From positions 1-45,698 of the forward strand of contig WHSO01000022.1 in the NCBI GenBank assembly GCA_009380075.1: DNA of 45,698 nucleotides, given 5' to 3'. This document shows, in pieces, positions 8,063 through 16,209 of the stretch (position 1 is the first letter of the stretch; every line of letters begins with the position of its first letter). The DNA is from Alphaproteobacteria bacterium (GTDB lineage Bacteria; Pseudomonadota; Alphaproteobacteria; SMXQ01). The notes below the pieces were generated by a model that saw only the letters and a list, made by a program, of their open reading frames with translations, was not told the DNA's origin and did not search any database. Position numbers and translations under genes: made by a program.

Positions 8063-8797
8063 ATGACCGACACGCCCGAGTCCGCCGCCCTGTCCACCAT
8101 TGCCCTGCTCAAGGCCAATTCCCTGACGCAGGTGATCCAGCGCGAGATCGAGCGCATGATCCTGAGTGGCGAGCTTGCCGCCGGGGAGCGGCTCAACGAA
8201 AATGCGCTGGCGGCCAAGCTTTCCGTCAGCCGCGGTCCGATCCGCGAGGCGTCCCGCGCGCTGGCCGAGCTGGGTTTCGTCCACCTGATTCCCAACCGCG
8301 GCGTTTTCGTCAAAAGCCTCGGCCGCGACGACGCGATGGAAGTCTACGACGTGCGCGCCGGACTGACCGGCCTTGCCGGCATGCTGCTGGCGCCGGTGGT
8401 GACCAAGGCCCAGCTCGCGGCCCTCGACGGCATGCTGGCGGAGATGCGGGCGGCCAGCGAGAGCACGGATTTCGCGGGTTTCTACGCGCTCAATCTGCAT
8501 TTTCACCAGTTCATCATCGAGGCCACGGGCAACAGCCGCCTGGTTCGGATATACCAGGGGCTGGTGAAGGAGTTTCAGCTTTTCCGTCGTCACGGGCTGG
8601 TGCAGCAGGATGCAATGGCGGCGTCGCTGGACGAGCATCGCGATATCGTCGCCGCGCTGCGCCAGCGTGATGCTCAAGCCTGTTACGACGCCAGCTTCCA
8701 ACATGTGCAAAACGGCAAGCAACGGATGCTCGCCGCGCTCGACAGCATGGCTGCCGATGGCACACCGGACTCGGCCGTGGCGACGCGCCTGGGCTGA
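8063..8797 (+). CDS. GntR-family transcriptional regulator, FCD (FadR) subfamily
   Basis: The 244-residue protein has a GntR winged helix-turn-helix at about residues 13-80 (ERLNENALAAKLSVSRGPIR, then LAELGFVHLIPNRGVFV). The all-helical FCD effector domain covers about 90-225. Candidate metal-site histidines lie in NLHFHQFIIEATGN, LDEHRDIVAAL and SFQHVQNGKQ, so a metal-bound organic acid effector is likely. It begins the plus-strand run of Rieske oxygenases and TctC receptors, its most likely regulon. The ATG at 8063 has no ribosome-binding site, and a promoter ends almost on it. Family assignment is firm, effector unknown. Confidence 0.93.
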   Translation: MTDTPESAALSTIALLKANSLTQVIQREIERMILSGELAAGERLNENALAAKLSVSRGPIREASRALAELGFVHLIPNRGVFVKSLGRDDAMEVYDVRAGLTGLAGMLLAPVVTKAQLAALDGMLAEMRAASESTDFAGFYALNLHFHQFIIEATGNSRLVRIYQGLVKEFQLFRRHGLVQQDAMAASLDEHRDIVAALRQRDAQACYDASFQHVQNGKQRMLAALDSMAADGTPDSAVATRLG

Positions 8798-8913
8798 TGC
8801 ATGAAACCGGTGGCGTGGCGGCGCCGGAGAATCGCTCCGTCAAACACGGTTGGCAAACCAAAGTCGGGCACGATTTCAATGGTGCCGACAGGGTCGCAAG
8901 GGGAGAGACACGA

Positions 8914-10095
8914 ATGGACGGCAGCAAGGCACTTGAACTTGCCGACCTGGAAGCGGTTGGTCCGGGCACGCCGGCCGGGCGCTACCTGCGCCTGTTCTGG
9001 CAGCCGGTAATGCGGCTCAAGGACCTGCCGCCGGGCCGGGCCAAGCCGCTGGAGATCCTGGGGGAGATGTTCACCGTCTACCGTGCCGAGGACGGCACGC
9101 CCCACGTCACCGCCTACCGCTGCCCGCATCGCGGCACGCCGCTGTCTCTGGGCTGGGTCGAGGGCGAGTCCCTGCGCTGCCGCTACCACGGCTGGCGCTA
9201 CGACGGCACCGGGCAGTGTGTCGAGCAGCCGAACGAGGACCGTCCGTTCTGCGAGCGCATCCACCTGCGCAGCTACCCGACGCGGGACTACGCCGGATTG
9301 ATCTTCGCCTATCTCGGCGACGGCAAGCCACCGCCCTTTCCCCGGTATCCGGACATGGACCGGCCTGGCGTGATCGTCACCGACCCGGTCGAGATCTTGC
9401 CGTGTTCCTACTGGAACCGGTTCGACAACGACCACTGCCATATTCCGTGGGTGCACCGCGCGACGGCGCTGCGCACCGGGCGCAACGACCTCCTTGTCAT
9501 CCGCCACGAGAGGGTGGAAGAGACCGAGTACGGCTGGCGCGGCCACCGGTCGATCAAGGGTGAGGAACCTGGAAGCGAAACCGGCCTCGGCAAGGCCAAG
9601 CTGACCCACTGGTTCATGCCCAATGTGCGCTTGTTCTTCGCGCCGTGTCGGGCCAAGGGATTCCAGGGCCGGGACCTGTGGGACACCAAGATGGTCTGGA
9701 CCGTGCCCGTCAACGATACGTCCCACGCCGCCTTCGACGTGACCCATACGCCGGTCGAGGGCGAAGAGGCCCGCGCCTTCGCAGCCGCGCGCGCGGAACA
9801 GGAAGAAGAGCACGACACGCGCTGGGACCTGGCGGAGAAGATCCTCGCGGGGGAGATGACCCTCGAAGACCTGCCGGCCGACATGACCGCCTATACCAGC
9901 TTCACCATCGAGGACTACTGCACCCAGGTCGGCCAGGGGCCGATCCGGGGCCGGGGTAAGGAAAACCTTGCGCCGACGGATGCGCGCCTTGTCCTCATGC
10001 GCCGCCTGTGGCTGCGCGAGGTGGGAGCGCTTACATCGGACCGGGAGCTCACCAACTGGAAGATTCCGACCGAACCCCTGTCGGCAGGGAATTGA
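8914..10095 (+). CDS. Rieske non-haem iron oxygenase, alpha subunit (paralogue A)
   Basis: This 393-residue terminal oxygenase resembles the phthalate-dioxygenase/vanillate-demethylase group. The Rieske [2Fe-2S] ligands are Cys70, His72, Cys89 and His92 (YRCPHRG ... LRCRYHGW). The mononuclear iron site is D-x2-H-x4-H at Asp173, His176 and His181 in DNDHCHIPWVH; the third ligand is probably the Asp in TIEDYCTQ. I start at 8914 (AAGGGGAGAG upstream; all four paralogues align there), not at an in-frame ATG at 8797. It is the first of four such genes downstream of the GntR regulator. Family enzymes hydroxylate or O/N-demethylate aromatic compounds using electrons from a separate reductase, which is not in this window. 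Residues about 25-125 are encoded by DNA nearly identical to paralogue D. Confidence 0.93.
   Translation: MDGSKALELADLEAVGPGTPAGRYLRLFWQPVMRLKDLPPGRAKPLEILGEMFTVYRAEDGTPHVTAYRCPHRGTPLSLGWVEGESLRCRYHGWRYDGTGQCVEQPNEDRPFCERIHLRSYPTRDYAGLIFAYLGDGKPPPFPRYPDMDRPGVIVTDPVEILPCSYWNRFDNDHCHIPWVHRATALRTGRNDLLVIRHERVEETEYGWRGHRSIKGEEPGSETGLGKAKLTHWFMPNVRLFFAPCRAKGFQGRDLWDTKMVWTVPVNDTSHAAFDVTHTPVEGEEARAFAAARAEQEEEHDTRWDLAEKILAGEMTLEDLPADMTAYTSFTIEDYCTQVGQGPIRGRGKENLAPTDARLVLMRRLWLREVGALTSDRELTNWKIPTEPLSAGN
8981..9293 (+). repeat. Near-identical direct repeat shared with 13813-14125 (Rieske A copy)
   Basis: Over 313 bases this stretch aligns without gaps to 13813-14125 (constant offset 4832), and I count about four mismatches, including at third codon positions. 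On both sides identity falls to ordinary paralogue level. It covers the Rieske domain coding region. This pattern fits gene conversion rather than simple descent. Confidence 0.8.
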
Positions 10096-10106
10096 AGGGC
10101 AGGACG

Positions 10107-11309
10107 ATGGACGGCAACGGTCATCTGGAATTCGCGGACCTGGAAGGCGTCGGCCCGGGCACCCCGGCCGGACTGTATTTCCGCCGCTTCTGGCAGCCGG
10201 TGATACGCGCGCGCGATCTGCCGCCGGGCCGTCCCAAGCCGCTTGAGATGCTGGGCGAGAAATTCACCATCTACCGCGGCGAGGGTGGCGTCGCCCATGT
10301 CGTCGCCTACCGCTGTCCGCATCGCGGCACGCCGCTGTCTCTGGGCTGGGTCGAGGGCGATACCCTGCGCTGCCGCTACCACGGCTGGCGGTTCGACGGC
10401 GACGGCCGTTGCGTCGAACAGCCCAACGAGGACCGCCCGTTCTGTGCCCGCGTGACCTTGCGCCGTTACCCGACGCGGGAGTACGCGGGCCTGGTCTTCG
10501 CCTATCTCGGCGACGACGCGCCACCGCCGTTCCGGAACCTCCCCGACCTCGACCTGCCTGGGGCCATCGTCGCCGATCCGGTCGAGATCCTGCCGTGCAA
10601 TTACTGGAACAAGTTCGACAACGATCATGGCCACATCCCCTGGGTCCACCGTGCTACCGGGTTGCGAAAGGGGCGCAAGGACATCTTCGTGCTGCGCCAG
10701 GAAACCATGACCGAAACGCCCTTCGGCATGCAGTCGACGCGCTTCGTCAAGGGCGCGGCGGGCGACGTCGGCGGCGCGCTCGGCATGGGGCAGTTGTCCT
10801 ATTTCATCATGCCGAACATCCGCCTGTTCTTCGTGCGCACCCGCGCCAAGGGCTATGAGGACAGCGGGTTGTGGGACAGCAAGGCGGTCTGGGTGGTGCC
10901 CATCAACGACCACAAGTTCGCCGCCTTCGACGTGACCTATACGCCGCTGGAAGGGAAGGACGCCGAAGCCTTCGTCGAAAGCCGTTATCGCCAGCAGGAG
11001 GCCGAGGCGGAAACGCGCTGGGACCTCGCCCACAAGATCATGGCGGGCGAGATGACGCTGGAGGACCTGCCCGACGACATGGGGGCCTATACCAGCTTCG
11101 CCATCGAGGACTACGTCACCCAGGTCGGCATGGGGCCGCTCAAGGGAAGGGGCAAGGAGAACCTCGCCGCCACCGACGTGAAGCTCGCGCTGCTGCGCCG
11201 CCTGTGGCTGCGCGAGGTGGGCGCGCTGACGGCGGGCAAGGCGCTCAAGGACTGGACCCTCCCGTCGGAGCCGCTGGTGTACCGGGCGAAGGCGGCGGCG
11301 GGCGTGTAG
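10107..11309 (+). CDS. Rieske non-haem iron oxygenase, alpha subunit (paralogue B)
   Basis: 400 residues, starting MDGNGHLEFADLEGVGPGTP, 11 bases after paralogue A stops. The cluster ligands keep the same numbering (Cys70, His72, Cys89, His92), and the iron site reads DNDHGHIPWVH. It is the most divergent of the four in the middle of the catalytic domain: LSYFIMPNIRLFFVRT replaces the THWFMPN segment, and the loop before it is short and alanine/glycine-rich (GAAGDVGGALGMG). This points to a different substrate. The C-terminus adds a short RAKAAAGV tail. It precedes a TctC receptor gene by 47 bases, so uptake and oxidation are probably co-expressed. Family assignment firm; substrate unknown. 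Confidence 0.93.
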   Translation: MDGNGHLEFADLEGVGPGTPAGLYFRRFWQPVIRARDLPPGRPKPLEMLGEKFTIYRGEGGVAHVVAYRCPHRGTPLSLGWVEGDTLRCRYHGWRFDGDGRCVEQPNEDRPFCARVTLRRYPTREYAGLVFAYLGDDAPPPFRNLPDLDLPGAIVADPVEILPCNYWNKFDNDHGHIPWVHRATGLRKGRKDIFVLRQETMTETPFGMQSTRFVKGAAGDVGGALGMGQLSYFIMPNIRLFFVRTRAKGYEDSGLWDSKAVWVVPINDHKFAAFDVTYTPLEGKDAEAFVESRYRQQEAEAETRWDLAHKIMAGEMTLEDLPDDMGAYTSFAIEDYVTQVGMGPLKGRGKENLAATDVKLALLRRLWLREVGALTAGKALKDWTLPSEPLVYRAKAAAGV

Positions 11310-11356
11310 GTTTTTTGTCAACCACGAAAAGAACAAGAACGGACGGGAGGCCATTC

Positions 11357-12445
11357 ATGACCATTACAATCATTTCCGCACGAGCAACGGGCCTTGCCCT
11401 GCTCGGCGCCGTGCTCGCCGTCCCGGCGGGTGGCGCGCTTGCCGATGCCGTAAGCGATTTCTACAAGGGGAACCAGGTCAAGGTCATCGTCGGCGGGACC
11501 GCCGGCGGCGGCTATGCGCCCTACTCGCGGATGCTTCAGCGCCACATGGGCCGCCATATCCCCGGCAAGCCGCAGATGGTGATCCAGTACATGCCCGGTG
11601 CCGGCGGCCTCACCGCCACCAACTTTATCGCCAATGCCGCGCCCAAAGACGGCACGGTCATAGGCGCGGTGCAGCGCTCTGTCGTGCGTCTCGGGCTGTT
11701 CGGCGGCAAGCGCGTCGCTTACGACCCACGCAAGCTGCAGTGGCTCGGTAGCCTCCATCAGGACGTGAGCGTCTGCGTGGCGTGGCATTCCTCTCCGATC
11801 AAGACCATTCAGGATGCGTTCGACCGCGAAAGCGTGATCGGTGCCATCAGCCCCAACAACGATACCGGACAATTCCCGCTGGTTCTCAACAATGTTTTGG
11901 GCACGAAGTTCAAGATCATCTTCGGCTACAAGGGGAGCTCCGGAATTACCCTCGCCATGGAACGTGGCGAGGTCGCGGGCCGCTGCGGCTGGTCGTGGGA
12001 ATCCCTCAAGAGCCAGAAGGGCGAATGGGTTCGCGACAAGAAGGTCAACGTCTTCGTCCTCTTGTCGCTGCGTAAGGTGCCGGACCTTCCCGGCGTGCCC
12101 CTCGCGACCGAATTCGCCAAGACCGAGGAACAGCGCAAGATCCTGGAATTCATCTTCGCCGAGCAGGCTATGGGCAAGCCCTTCATGCTGGCGGCCGAGG
12201 TTCCGAAGGACCGGGCCCGCGCTCTGCGCGCGGCCTTCGTCGAAACCTATAAGGACAAGGCGGCGCTCAAGGAAATGGCGGACCTCGGCCTCGAGGTCAT
12301 CCCGATGAGCGGCGAGGAGATGGACACGTTCATCGCCGAACAGATCGCCACGCCCGCGGGCATCGTCAACGCTGCCAAGAAAGCCATGGCCGTTCGCGGC
12401 GAGAAGGGCGGAGGCAAGGAAAAGAAACGGAAGAAGAGCGAGTAG
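11357..12445 (+). CDS. TctC/Bug-family periplasmic solute-binding receptor 1, lysine-rich tail
   Basis: 362 residues from the ATG at 11357 (GGGAGG six bases before). A signal peptide ends at about ALA29|DAVS. The mature protein shows the Bug-family marks: DFYKGNQVKVIVGGTAGGGY, GKPQMVIQYMPGAGG, an N-linked NVLGTKFKII segment, AMERGEVAGR and a late domain-II region. Bug proteins bind carboxylates (tricarboxylates, aromatic acids, amino acids) and hand them to TctA/TctB membrane proteins, which are absent here. The C-terminus ends in a basic tail, GGGKEKKRKKSE, not part of the Bug fold. Located between Rieske B and Rieske C (16 bases before C), so its ligand is plausibly a substrate of those oxygenases. 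Confidence 0.93.
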   Translation: MTITIISARATGLALLGAVLAVPAGGALADAVSDFYKGNQVKVIVGGTAGGGYAPYSRMLQRHMGRHIPGKPQMVIQYMPGAGGLTATNFIANAAPKDGTVIGAVQRSVVRLGLFGGKRVAYDPRKLQWLGSLHQDVSVCVAWHSSPIKTIQDAFDRESVIGAISPNNDTGQFPLVLNNVLGTKFKIIFGYKGSSGITLAMERGEVAGRCGWSWESLKSQKGEWVRDKKVNVFVLLSLRKVPDLPGVPLATEFAKTEEQRKILEFIFAEQAMGKPFMLAAEVPKDRARALRAAFVETYKDKAALKEMADLGLEVIPMSGEEMDTFIAEQIATPAGIVNAAKKAMAVRGEKGGGKEKKRKKSE

Positions 12446-12460
12446 AAGGGACCCGTATTC

Positions 12461-13696
12461 ATGGGACGGTACGGCGCATTGGAGCTTGCGGACCTCGATC
12501 CGGTTGGGCCGGGCACGCCCTCCGGACGCTATCTCCGGCTGTTCTGGCAGCCGGTGATGCGGCTCAAGGACCTGCCGCCGGGGCGGGCCAAGCCGCTCGA
12601 GATCCTCGATGAGAAGTTCACCATCTACCGGGGTGATGGTGGCGTGCCGCACCTCGTCCCCTATCGCTGTCCGCACCGGGGCACACCGCTGTCGCTTGGG
12701 TGGGTCGAGGACGATGCCCTGCGCTGCCGCTATCACGGCTGGAAGTTCGATCACACCGGCCAGTGCGTGGAGCAGCCGAACGAGGACAGGCCCTTCTGTC
12801 ACCGCATCGCGATGAAGAGCTATCCGACCCGGGAATATGCCGGATTCATCTTCGCCTATCTGGGCGAGGGCGAGCCGCCGCCCTTCGTTCGCTATCCGGA
12901 CCTCGACCGCCCCGGCGTCCTCATCGCCGATCCCGTTGAAGTGCTGCCGTGCACGTTCTGGAACCGCTTCGACAACGACCACGGCCACCGCCACTGGGTG
13001 CATCGCGCCACGGCGCTGCGGCGCAACCGGCCGGACGTGCTCGTGCTGCATCACGAGGCAGCGGAGGAAACCCCCTACGGTTGGCGAGGAGTCCGCATGC
13101 TCAAGGGCGACGGGCCGGATGTGGAGACATCCATGGGCGAGATCGTCAAGGGCGGGCGCGACCGCGCCGAAAGCCTGATGGGGCTCGCCAAATACACACA
13201 CTGGTTCATGCCCAACGCCCGCATGCTGTTCCAGCGCACTCGCGCCCGCGGGTTCGAGGGGCGCGAGCTGTGGGACACGAAGGTGGTCTGGACGGTGCCG
13301 GTGAACGACACCAGCCATGCCGCCTTCGACGTCACGCACACGCCGCTCGAGGGCGACGAAGCGGTAGCGTATGAAAAGAGCCGGACAGAACAGCAGGAGG
13401 CCGAGGCCGAAACCCGCTGGGACCTCGCCGAAAAGGTGCTCGCCGGGGAGATGACGCTGGAGGACCTGCCCGACGATATCGGCGGCTACACCAGCTTCAC
13501 CATCGAGGACTACTGCACCCAGGTGGGACAGGGTTCGGTGCGCGGCCGGGGCAGGGAAATTCTGGCGAAGGGAGACGAAGGGCCGGTGTTCCAGCGGCAC
13601 CTCTGGCTGCGCGAGGTGAACGCGATGACGGAAGGCCGTCCGCTCACCGATTGGACGCTGCCGGCAGAGACCTTCACGACGCAGACGAACCTGTGA
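12461..13696 (+). CDS. Rieske non-haem iron oxygenase, alpha subunit (paralogue C)
   Basis: 411 residues, MGRYGALELADLDPVGPGTP, 16 bases after the TctC stop. Rieske ligands Cys70, His72, Cys89 and His92 are intact, and the iron site is DNDHGHRHWVH, with His replacing the Pro of A, B and D beside the metal ligands. It has the longest loop (about residues 208-235, carrying GPDVETSMGEIVKGGRDRAE) before THWFMPNARML, where A has only a few residues. Such a loop near the substrate pocket likely changes specificity. Part of the GntR-headed operon. Needs an external ferredoxin/flavin reductase. Confidence 0.93.
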   Translation: MGRYGALELADLDPVGPGTPSGRYLRLFWQPVMRLKDLPPGRAKPLEILDEKFTIYRGDGGVPHLVPYRCPHRGTPLSLGWVEDDALRCRYHGWKFDHTGQCVEQPNEDRPFCHRIAMKSYPTREYAGFIFAYLGEGEPPPFVRYPDLDRPGVLIADPVEVLPCTFWNRFDNDHGHRHWVHRATALRRNRPDVLVLHHEAAEETPYGWRGVRMLKGDGPDVETSMGEIVKGGRDRAESLMGLAKYTHWFMPNARMLFQRTRARGFEGRELWDTKVVWTVPVNDTSHAAFDVTHTPLEGDEAVAYEKSRTEQQEAEAETRWDLAEKVLAGEMTLEDLPDDIGGYTSFTIEDYCTQVGQGSVRGRGREILAKGDEGPVFQRHLWLREVNAMTEGRPLTDWTLPAETFTTQTNL

Positions 13697-13697
13697 A

Positions 13698-13726
13698 CCG
13701 GCGCGACCAACGCGGCGGCGCGCCGG
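13698..13726 (+). other. Intercistronic hairpin between Rieske C and D
   Basis: CCGGCGCG (13698-13705) is the exact reverse complement of CGCGCCGG (13719-13726), giving an eight-pair GC stem with a 13-base loop directly after the paralogue C stop. No T-run follows, and the next gene starts 20 bases later. It is more likely an mRNA-stability or processing element than a full terminator. Confidence 0.45.
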
Positions 13727-13745
13727 CAAAGTAGCGGAGGAAGGC

Positions 13746-14969
13746 ATGGCGCGTTTCGGAAAACTGGAATTTGCCGACTTGGAAGCGGTTGGCCCGGGCA
13801 CGCCGGCGGGACGCTACCTGCGCCTGTTCTGGCAGCCGGTAATGCGGCTCAAGGACCTGCCGCCGGGCCGGGCCAAGCCGCTGGAGATCCTGGGGGAGAT
13901 GTTCACCCTCTACCGGGCGGAGGACGGCACGCCCCACGTCACCGCCTACCGCTGCCCGCATCGCGGCACGCCGCTGTCTCTGGGCTGGGTCGAGGGCGAG
14001 TCCCTGCGCTGCCGCTACCACGGTTGGCGCTACGACGGCACCGGGCAGTGTGTCGAGCAGCCGAACGAGGACCGTCCGTTCTGCGAGCGCATCCACCTGC
14101 GCAGCTACCCGACGCGGGACTACGCAGGGCTGATCTTCGCCTATCTCGGCGACGGCAAGCCACCGACCTTCCGCCGCTATCCCGATCTCGACCGGCCGGG
14201 TGTCCTCGTGACGGATCCGGTGGAAGTGCTGCCGTGCACCTACTGGAACAAGTTCGACAACGACCATGGCCATCGCCCCTGGGTGCACCGTGCCACCGCA
14301 CTGCGCCTCAACCGCAAGGACATCCTCGTGATCCGGCACGAATCGGTCGAGGAAACGGCCTATGGCTGGAGCGGCCAGCGGGTGGTCAAGGGTGAAGAAG
14401 ACGATACGGCGGCGACGTCGCTCGGCACCGTCAAGGGCGAACGGTCGTCGGCCCAAAACGGACTCGGCCGGGCGCGCATGACCCACTGGTTCATGCCCAA
14501 CGTGCGTCTGTTCTTCCAGCCGACGCGCGCCAAAGGGTTCCAGGGCCGCGATATCTGGGATACCAAGATCGCCTGGACCGTGCCTATCAATGATTCGAAA
14601 CACGCCGCCTTCGACGTCACCCTGACGCCGGTGGAGGGCGAGGAAGCGCGCGCCTATGCCGCCGCCCGTGCCACCCAGGAAGAAGAGGCCGAATCGCGCT
14701 GGGACCTCGCCGAAAGGATCCTTGCGGGCGAGATGACGCTCGAGGATCTGCCGGCCGACATGAGCGCCTATACCAGCTTCACCATCGAGGACTACTGCAC
14801 CCAGGTGGGCCAGGGGCCGATCCGCGGGCGGGGGCGGGAACATCTGGCGGCGAGCGAAGGCCGGCTCGTGCTCCTGCGGCAGTTGTGGTTGCGGGAGGTC
14901 AATGCCCTGGTCGAGGGCCGGCCGCTCAAGGACTGGACCGTGCCGGTGTCGCCGCTGGCCGGAATGTGA
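13746..14969 (+). CDS. Rieske non-haem iron oxygenase, alpha subunit (paralogue D)
   Basis: 407 residues, MARFGKLEFADLEAVGPGTP, with GGAGGAAGG just before the ATG. Rieske ligands are at Cys70, His72, Cys89 and His92; iron site DNDHGHRPWVH; terminal TIEDYCTQVGQG as in A and C. Its N-terminal third is almost identical at DNA level to paralogue A, but its catalytic domain is closer in layout to C, including a long loop (EEDDTAATSLGTVKGERSS) before THWFMPN. The gene therefore looks mosaic, with a Rieske domain homogenised with A and a distinct catalytic domain. Followed after 64 bases by a TctC receptor gene. Confidence 0.93.
   Translation: MARFGKLEFADLEAVGPGTPAGRYLRLFWQPVMRLKDLPPGRAKPLEILGEMFTLYRAEDGTPHVTAYRCPHRGTPLSLGWVEGESLRCRYHGWRYDGTGQCVEQPNEDRPFCERIHLRSYPTRDYAGLIFAYLGDGKPPTFRRYPDLDRPGVLVTDPVEVLPCTYWNKFDNDHGHRPWVHRATALRLNRKDILVIRHESVEETAYGWSGQRVVKGEEDDTAATSLGTVKGERSSAQNGLGRARMTHWFMPNVRLFFQPTRAKGFQGRDIWDTKIAWTVPINDSKHAAFDVTLTPVEGEEARAYAAARATQEEEAESRWDLAERILAGEMTLEDLPADMSAYTSFTIEDYCTQVGQGPIRGRGREHLAASEGRLVLLRQLWLREVNALVEGRPLKDWTVPVSPLAGM
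13813..14125 (+). repeat. Near-identical direct repeat shared with 8981-9293 (Rieske D copy)
   Basis: Partner of the repeat in paralogue A; about four mismatches in 313 bases and no gaps. Beyond 14125 the two genes drop to roughly 75-80 percent identity by eye, with a brief identical patch around the CTATCTCGGCGACGGCAAG stretch. Confidence 0.8.
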
Positions 14970-14978
14970 ACGACGCGT

Positions 14979-14997
14979 GGCGGCATTGCGTGCCGCC
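14979..14997 (+). other. Intercistronic hairpin between Rieske D and TctC receptor 2
   Basis: GGCGGCA (14979-14985) pairs exactly with TGCCGCC (14991-14997) around a five-base loop, nine bases after the Rieske D stop. No T-run follows. It may protect the 3' end of the Rieske message or reduce read-through into the receptor gene. Confidence 0.4.
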
Positions 14998-15033
14998 GAC
15001 GATTTAATCGAGTTGAAACAGGGAGATAATGCC

Positions 15034-16146
15034 ATGACCATCGTTACGACACGCTGCATTGGTATGCTTATCGCAATGGCGGCCATAATCGTCCTGCCGC
15101 ATGGACCCGCCACCGCCGATGCGGTCGGCGATTTCTACAAGGGCAAGAGCATCCGGTTGATCATCAGCACCGGTGCCGGCGGCGGTCAGGACCAGACCGC
15201 GCGTATCGTCGGCCGCCACTGGACCAATCACGTTCCCGGCAGTCCCACCTTCGTTCCGACCAACATGCCGGGCGGCGGGCACCTGCTCGCCACCAATCAC
15301 CTCTATAACGTGGCGCCAAAGGACGGCACGGCCGTGGGTGCGATCATTCCGTCGATCGTCATGCACCAGGTTCTGGGCCGCAAGGGCGTGCAGTACGACG
15401 CCGCCAAGTTCCAGTGGATCGGATCGAGCACGCTCAGCAATTCTATGGTGTTCGTCTGGCACACGACCGGCGTGAAGACGATTCAGGACGCGAAGGCGAA
15501 GTCGGTGATCATGGGCGGCACCGGCGCGGCGTCGAACAGCGTGCGTTACCCGGCGATGCTCAACAATGTGCTGGGGACGAAGTTCAGGGTCATCATGGGC
15601 TACCGCAGTACCAACCAGGCGGATCTTGCCATGGAGCGCGGCGAGGTCCAAGGCCGTGCCGGGGCCACCTTCAACACTATGCTGGCGACCCAGGGCGAAT
15701 GGATCAAGACTGACAAGATCAATATCCTGGCCCAGATCGGCCCGGCCAAGGAGCCCGGGTTCGAGAAGATACCCCTGGTGACCGAGCTCGCCAAGGACAA
15801 GGCCAGCCGCGACGTCCTTCAGGTGTTCTGCGACGACATCGGTCTCGGCCGGCCGTTCATGGTCGCGCCGGGCGTGCCGGCCGACCGCGTGGCGGCATTG
15901 CGCACGTCTTTCGATGCGACCATGAAGGATGCGGCCCTCCTCGCGGATGCCAAAAAGTCACGCCTCGACATTTCACCGACGAGCGGCGACAAGATACAGA
16001 AACTGGTCGAGAATATGATCCGTATGAGCCCGGACGTGCTGACGCGCGTCAAGGCGGCGCTGGAAACCAAGGATGCCATCGCCGGCAAGGCGAAGGGTTC
16101 GAAAGGCGGCAAGAAGAAAAAGAAGAAGGAGAGTTCGGGGGGCTGA
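15034..16146 (+). CDS. TctC/Bug-family periplasmic solute-binding receptor 2, lysine-rich tail
   Basis: 370 residues, ATG at 15034 after AGGGAGA. Signal peptide ends about ATA28|DAVG. Bug-family marks: DFYKGKSIRLIISTGAGGGQ, HVPGSPTFVPTNMPGGG, NNVLGTKFRVIMGY, AMERGEVQGRAG. The C-terminus carries a basic tail around KGGKKKKKKESSGG, longer than the fold requires. The overall plan is closest to receptor 1 and to the minus-strand receptor at 16756, suggesting duplication within the region. Ends 63 bases before the HbpS-like gene. Ligand unknown; an aromatic or aliphatic carboxylate is expected from the family and from the Rieske neighbours. Confidence 0.93.
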   Translation: MTIVTTRCIGMLIAMAAIIVLPHGPATADAVGDFYKGKSIRLIISTGAGGGQDQTARIVGRHWTNHVPGSPTFVPTNMPGGGHLLATNHLYNVAPKDGTAVGAIIPSIVMHQVLGRKGVQYDAAKFQWIGSSTLSNSMVFVWHTTGVKTIQDAKAKSVIMGGTGAASNSVRYPAMLNNVLGTKFRVIMGYRSTNQADLAMERGEVQGRAGATFNTMLATQGEWIKTDKINILAQIGPAKEPGFEKIPLVTELAKDKASRDVLQVFCDDIGLGRPFMVAPGVPADRVAALRTSFDATMKDAALLADAKKSRLDISPTSGDKIQKLVENMIRMSPDVLTRVKAALETKDAIAGKAKGSKGGKKKKKKESSGG

Positions 16147-16209
16147 TAGACTGCCCTGCGCCGCCGAACCGGCCATGATGAAACATTTTTGTATCAATTA
16201 GAGGACCAC

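Noticed and set aside
11318-13801. A very long open frame on the minus strand opposite Rieske paralogues and a TctC receptor.
   Set aside because: It lies antisense to genes with clear motifs and ribosome-binding sites, and its translation has no recognisable domains; GC-rich coding DNA routinely leaves such antisense frames open.
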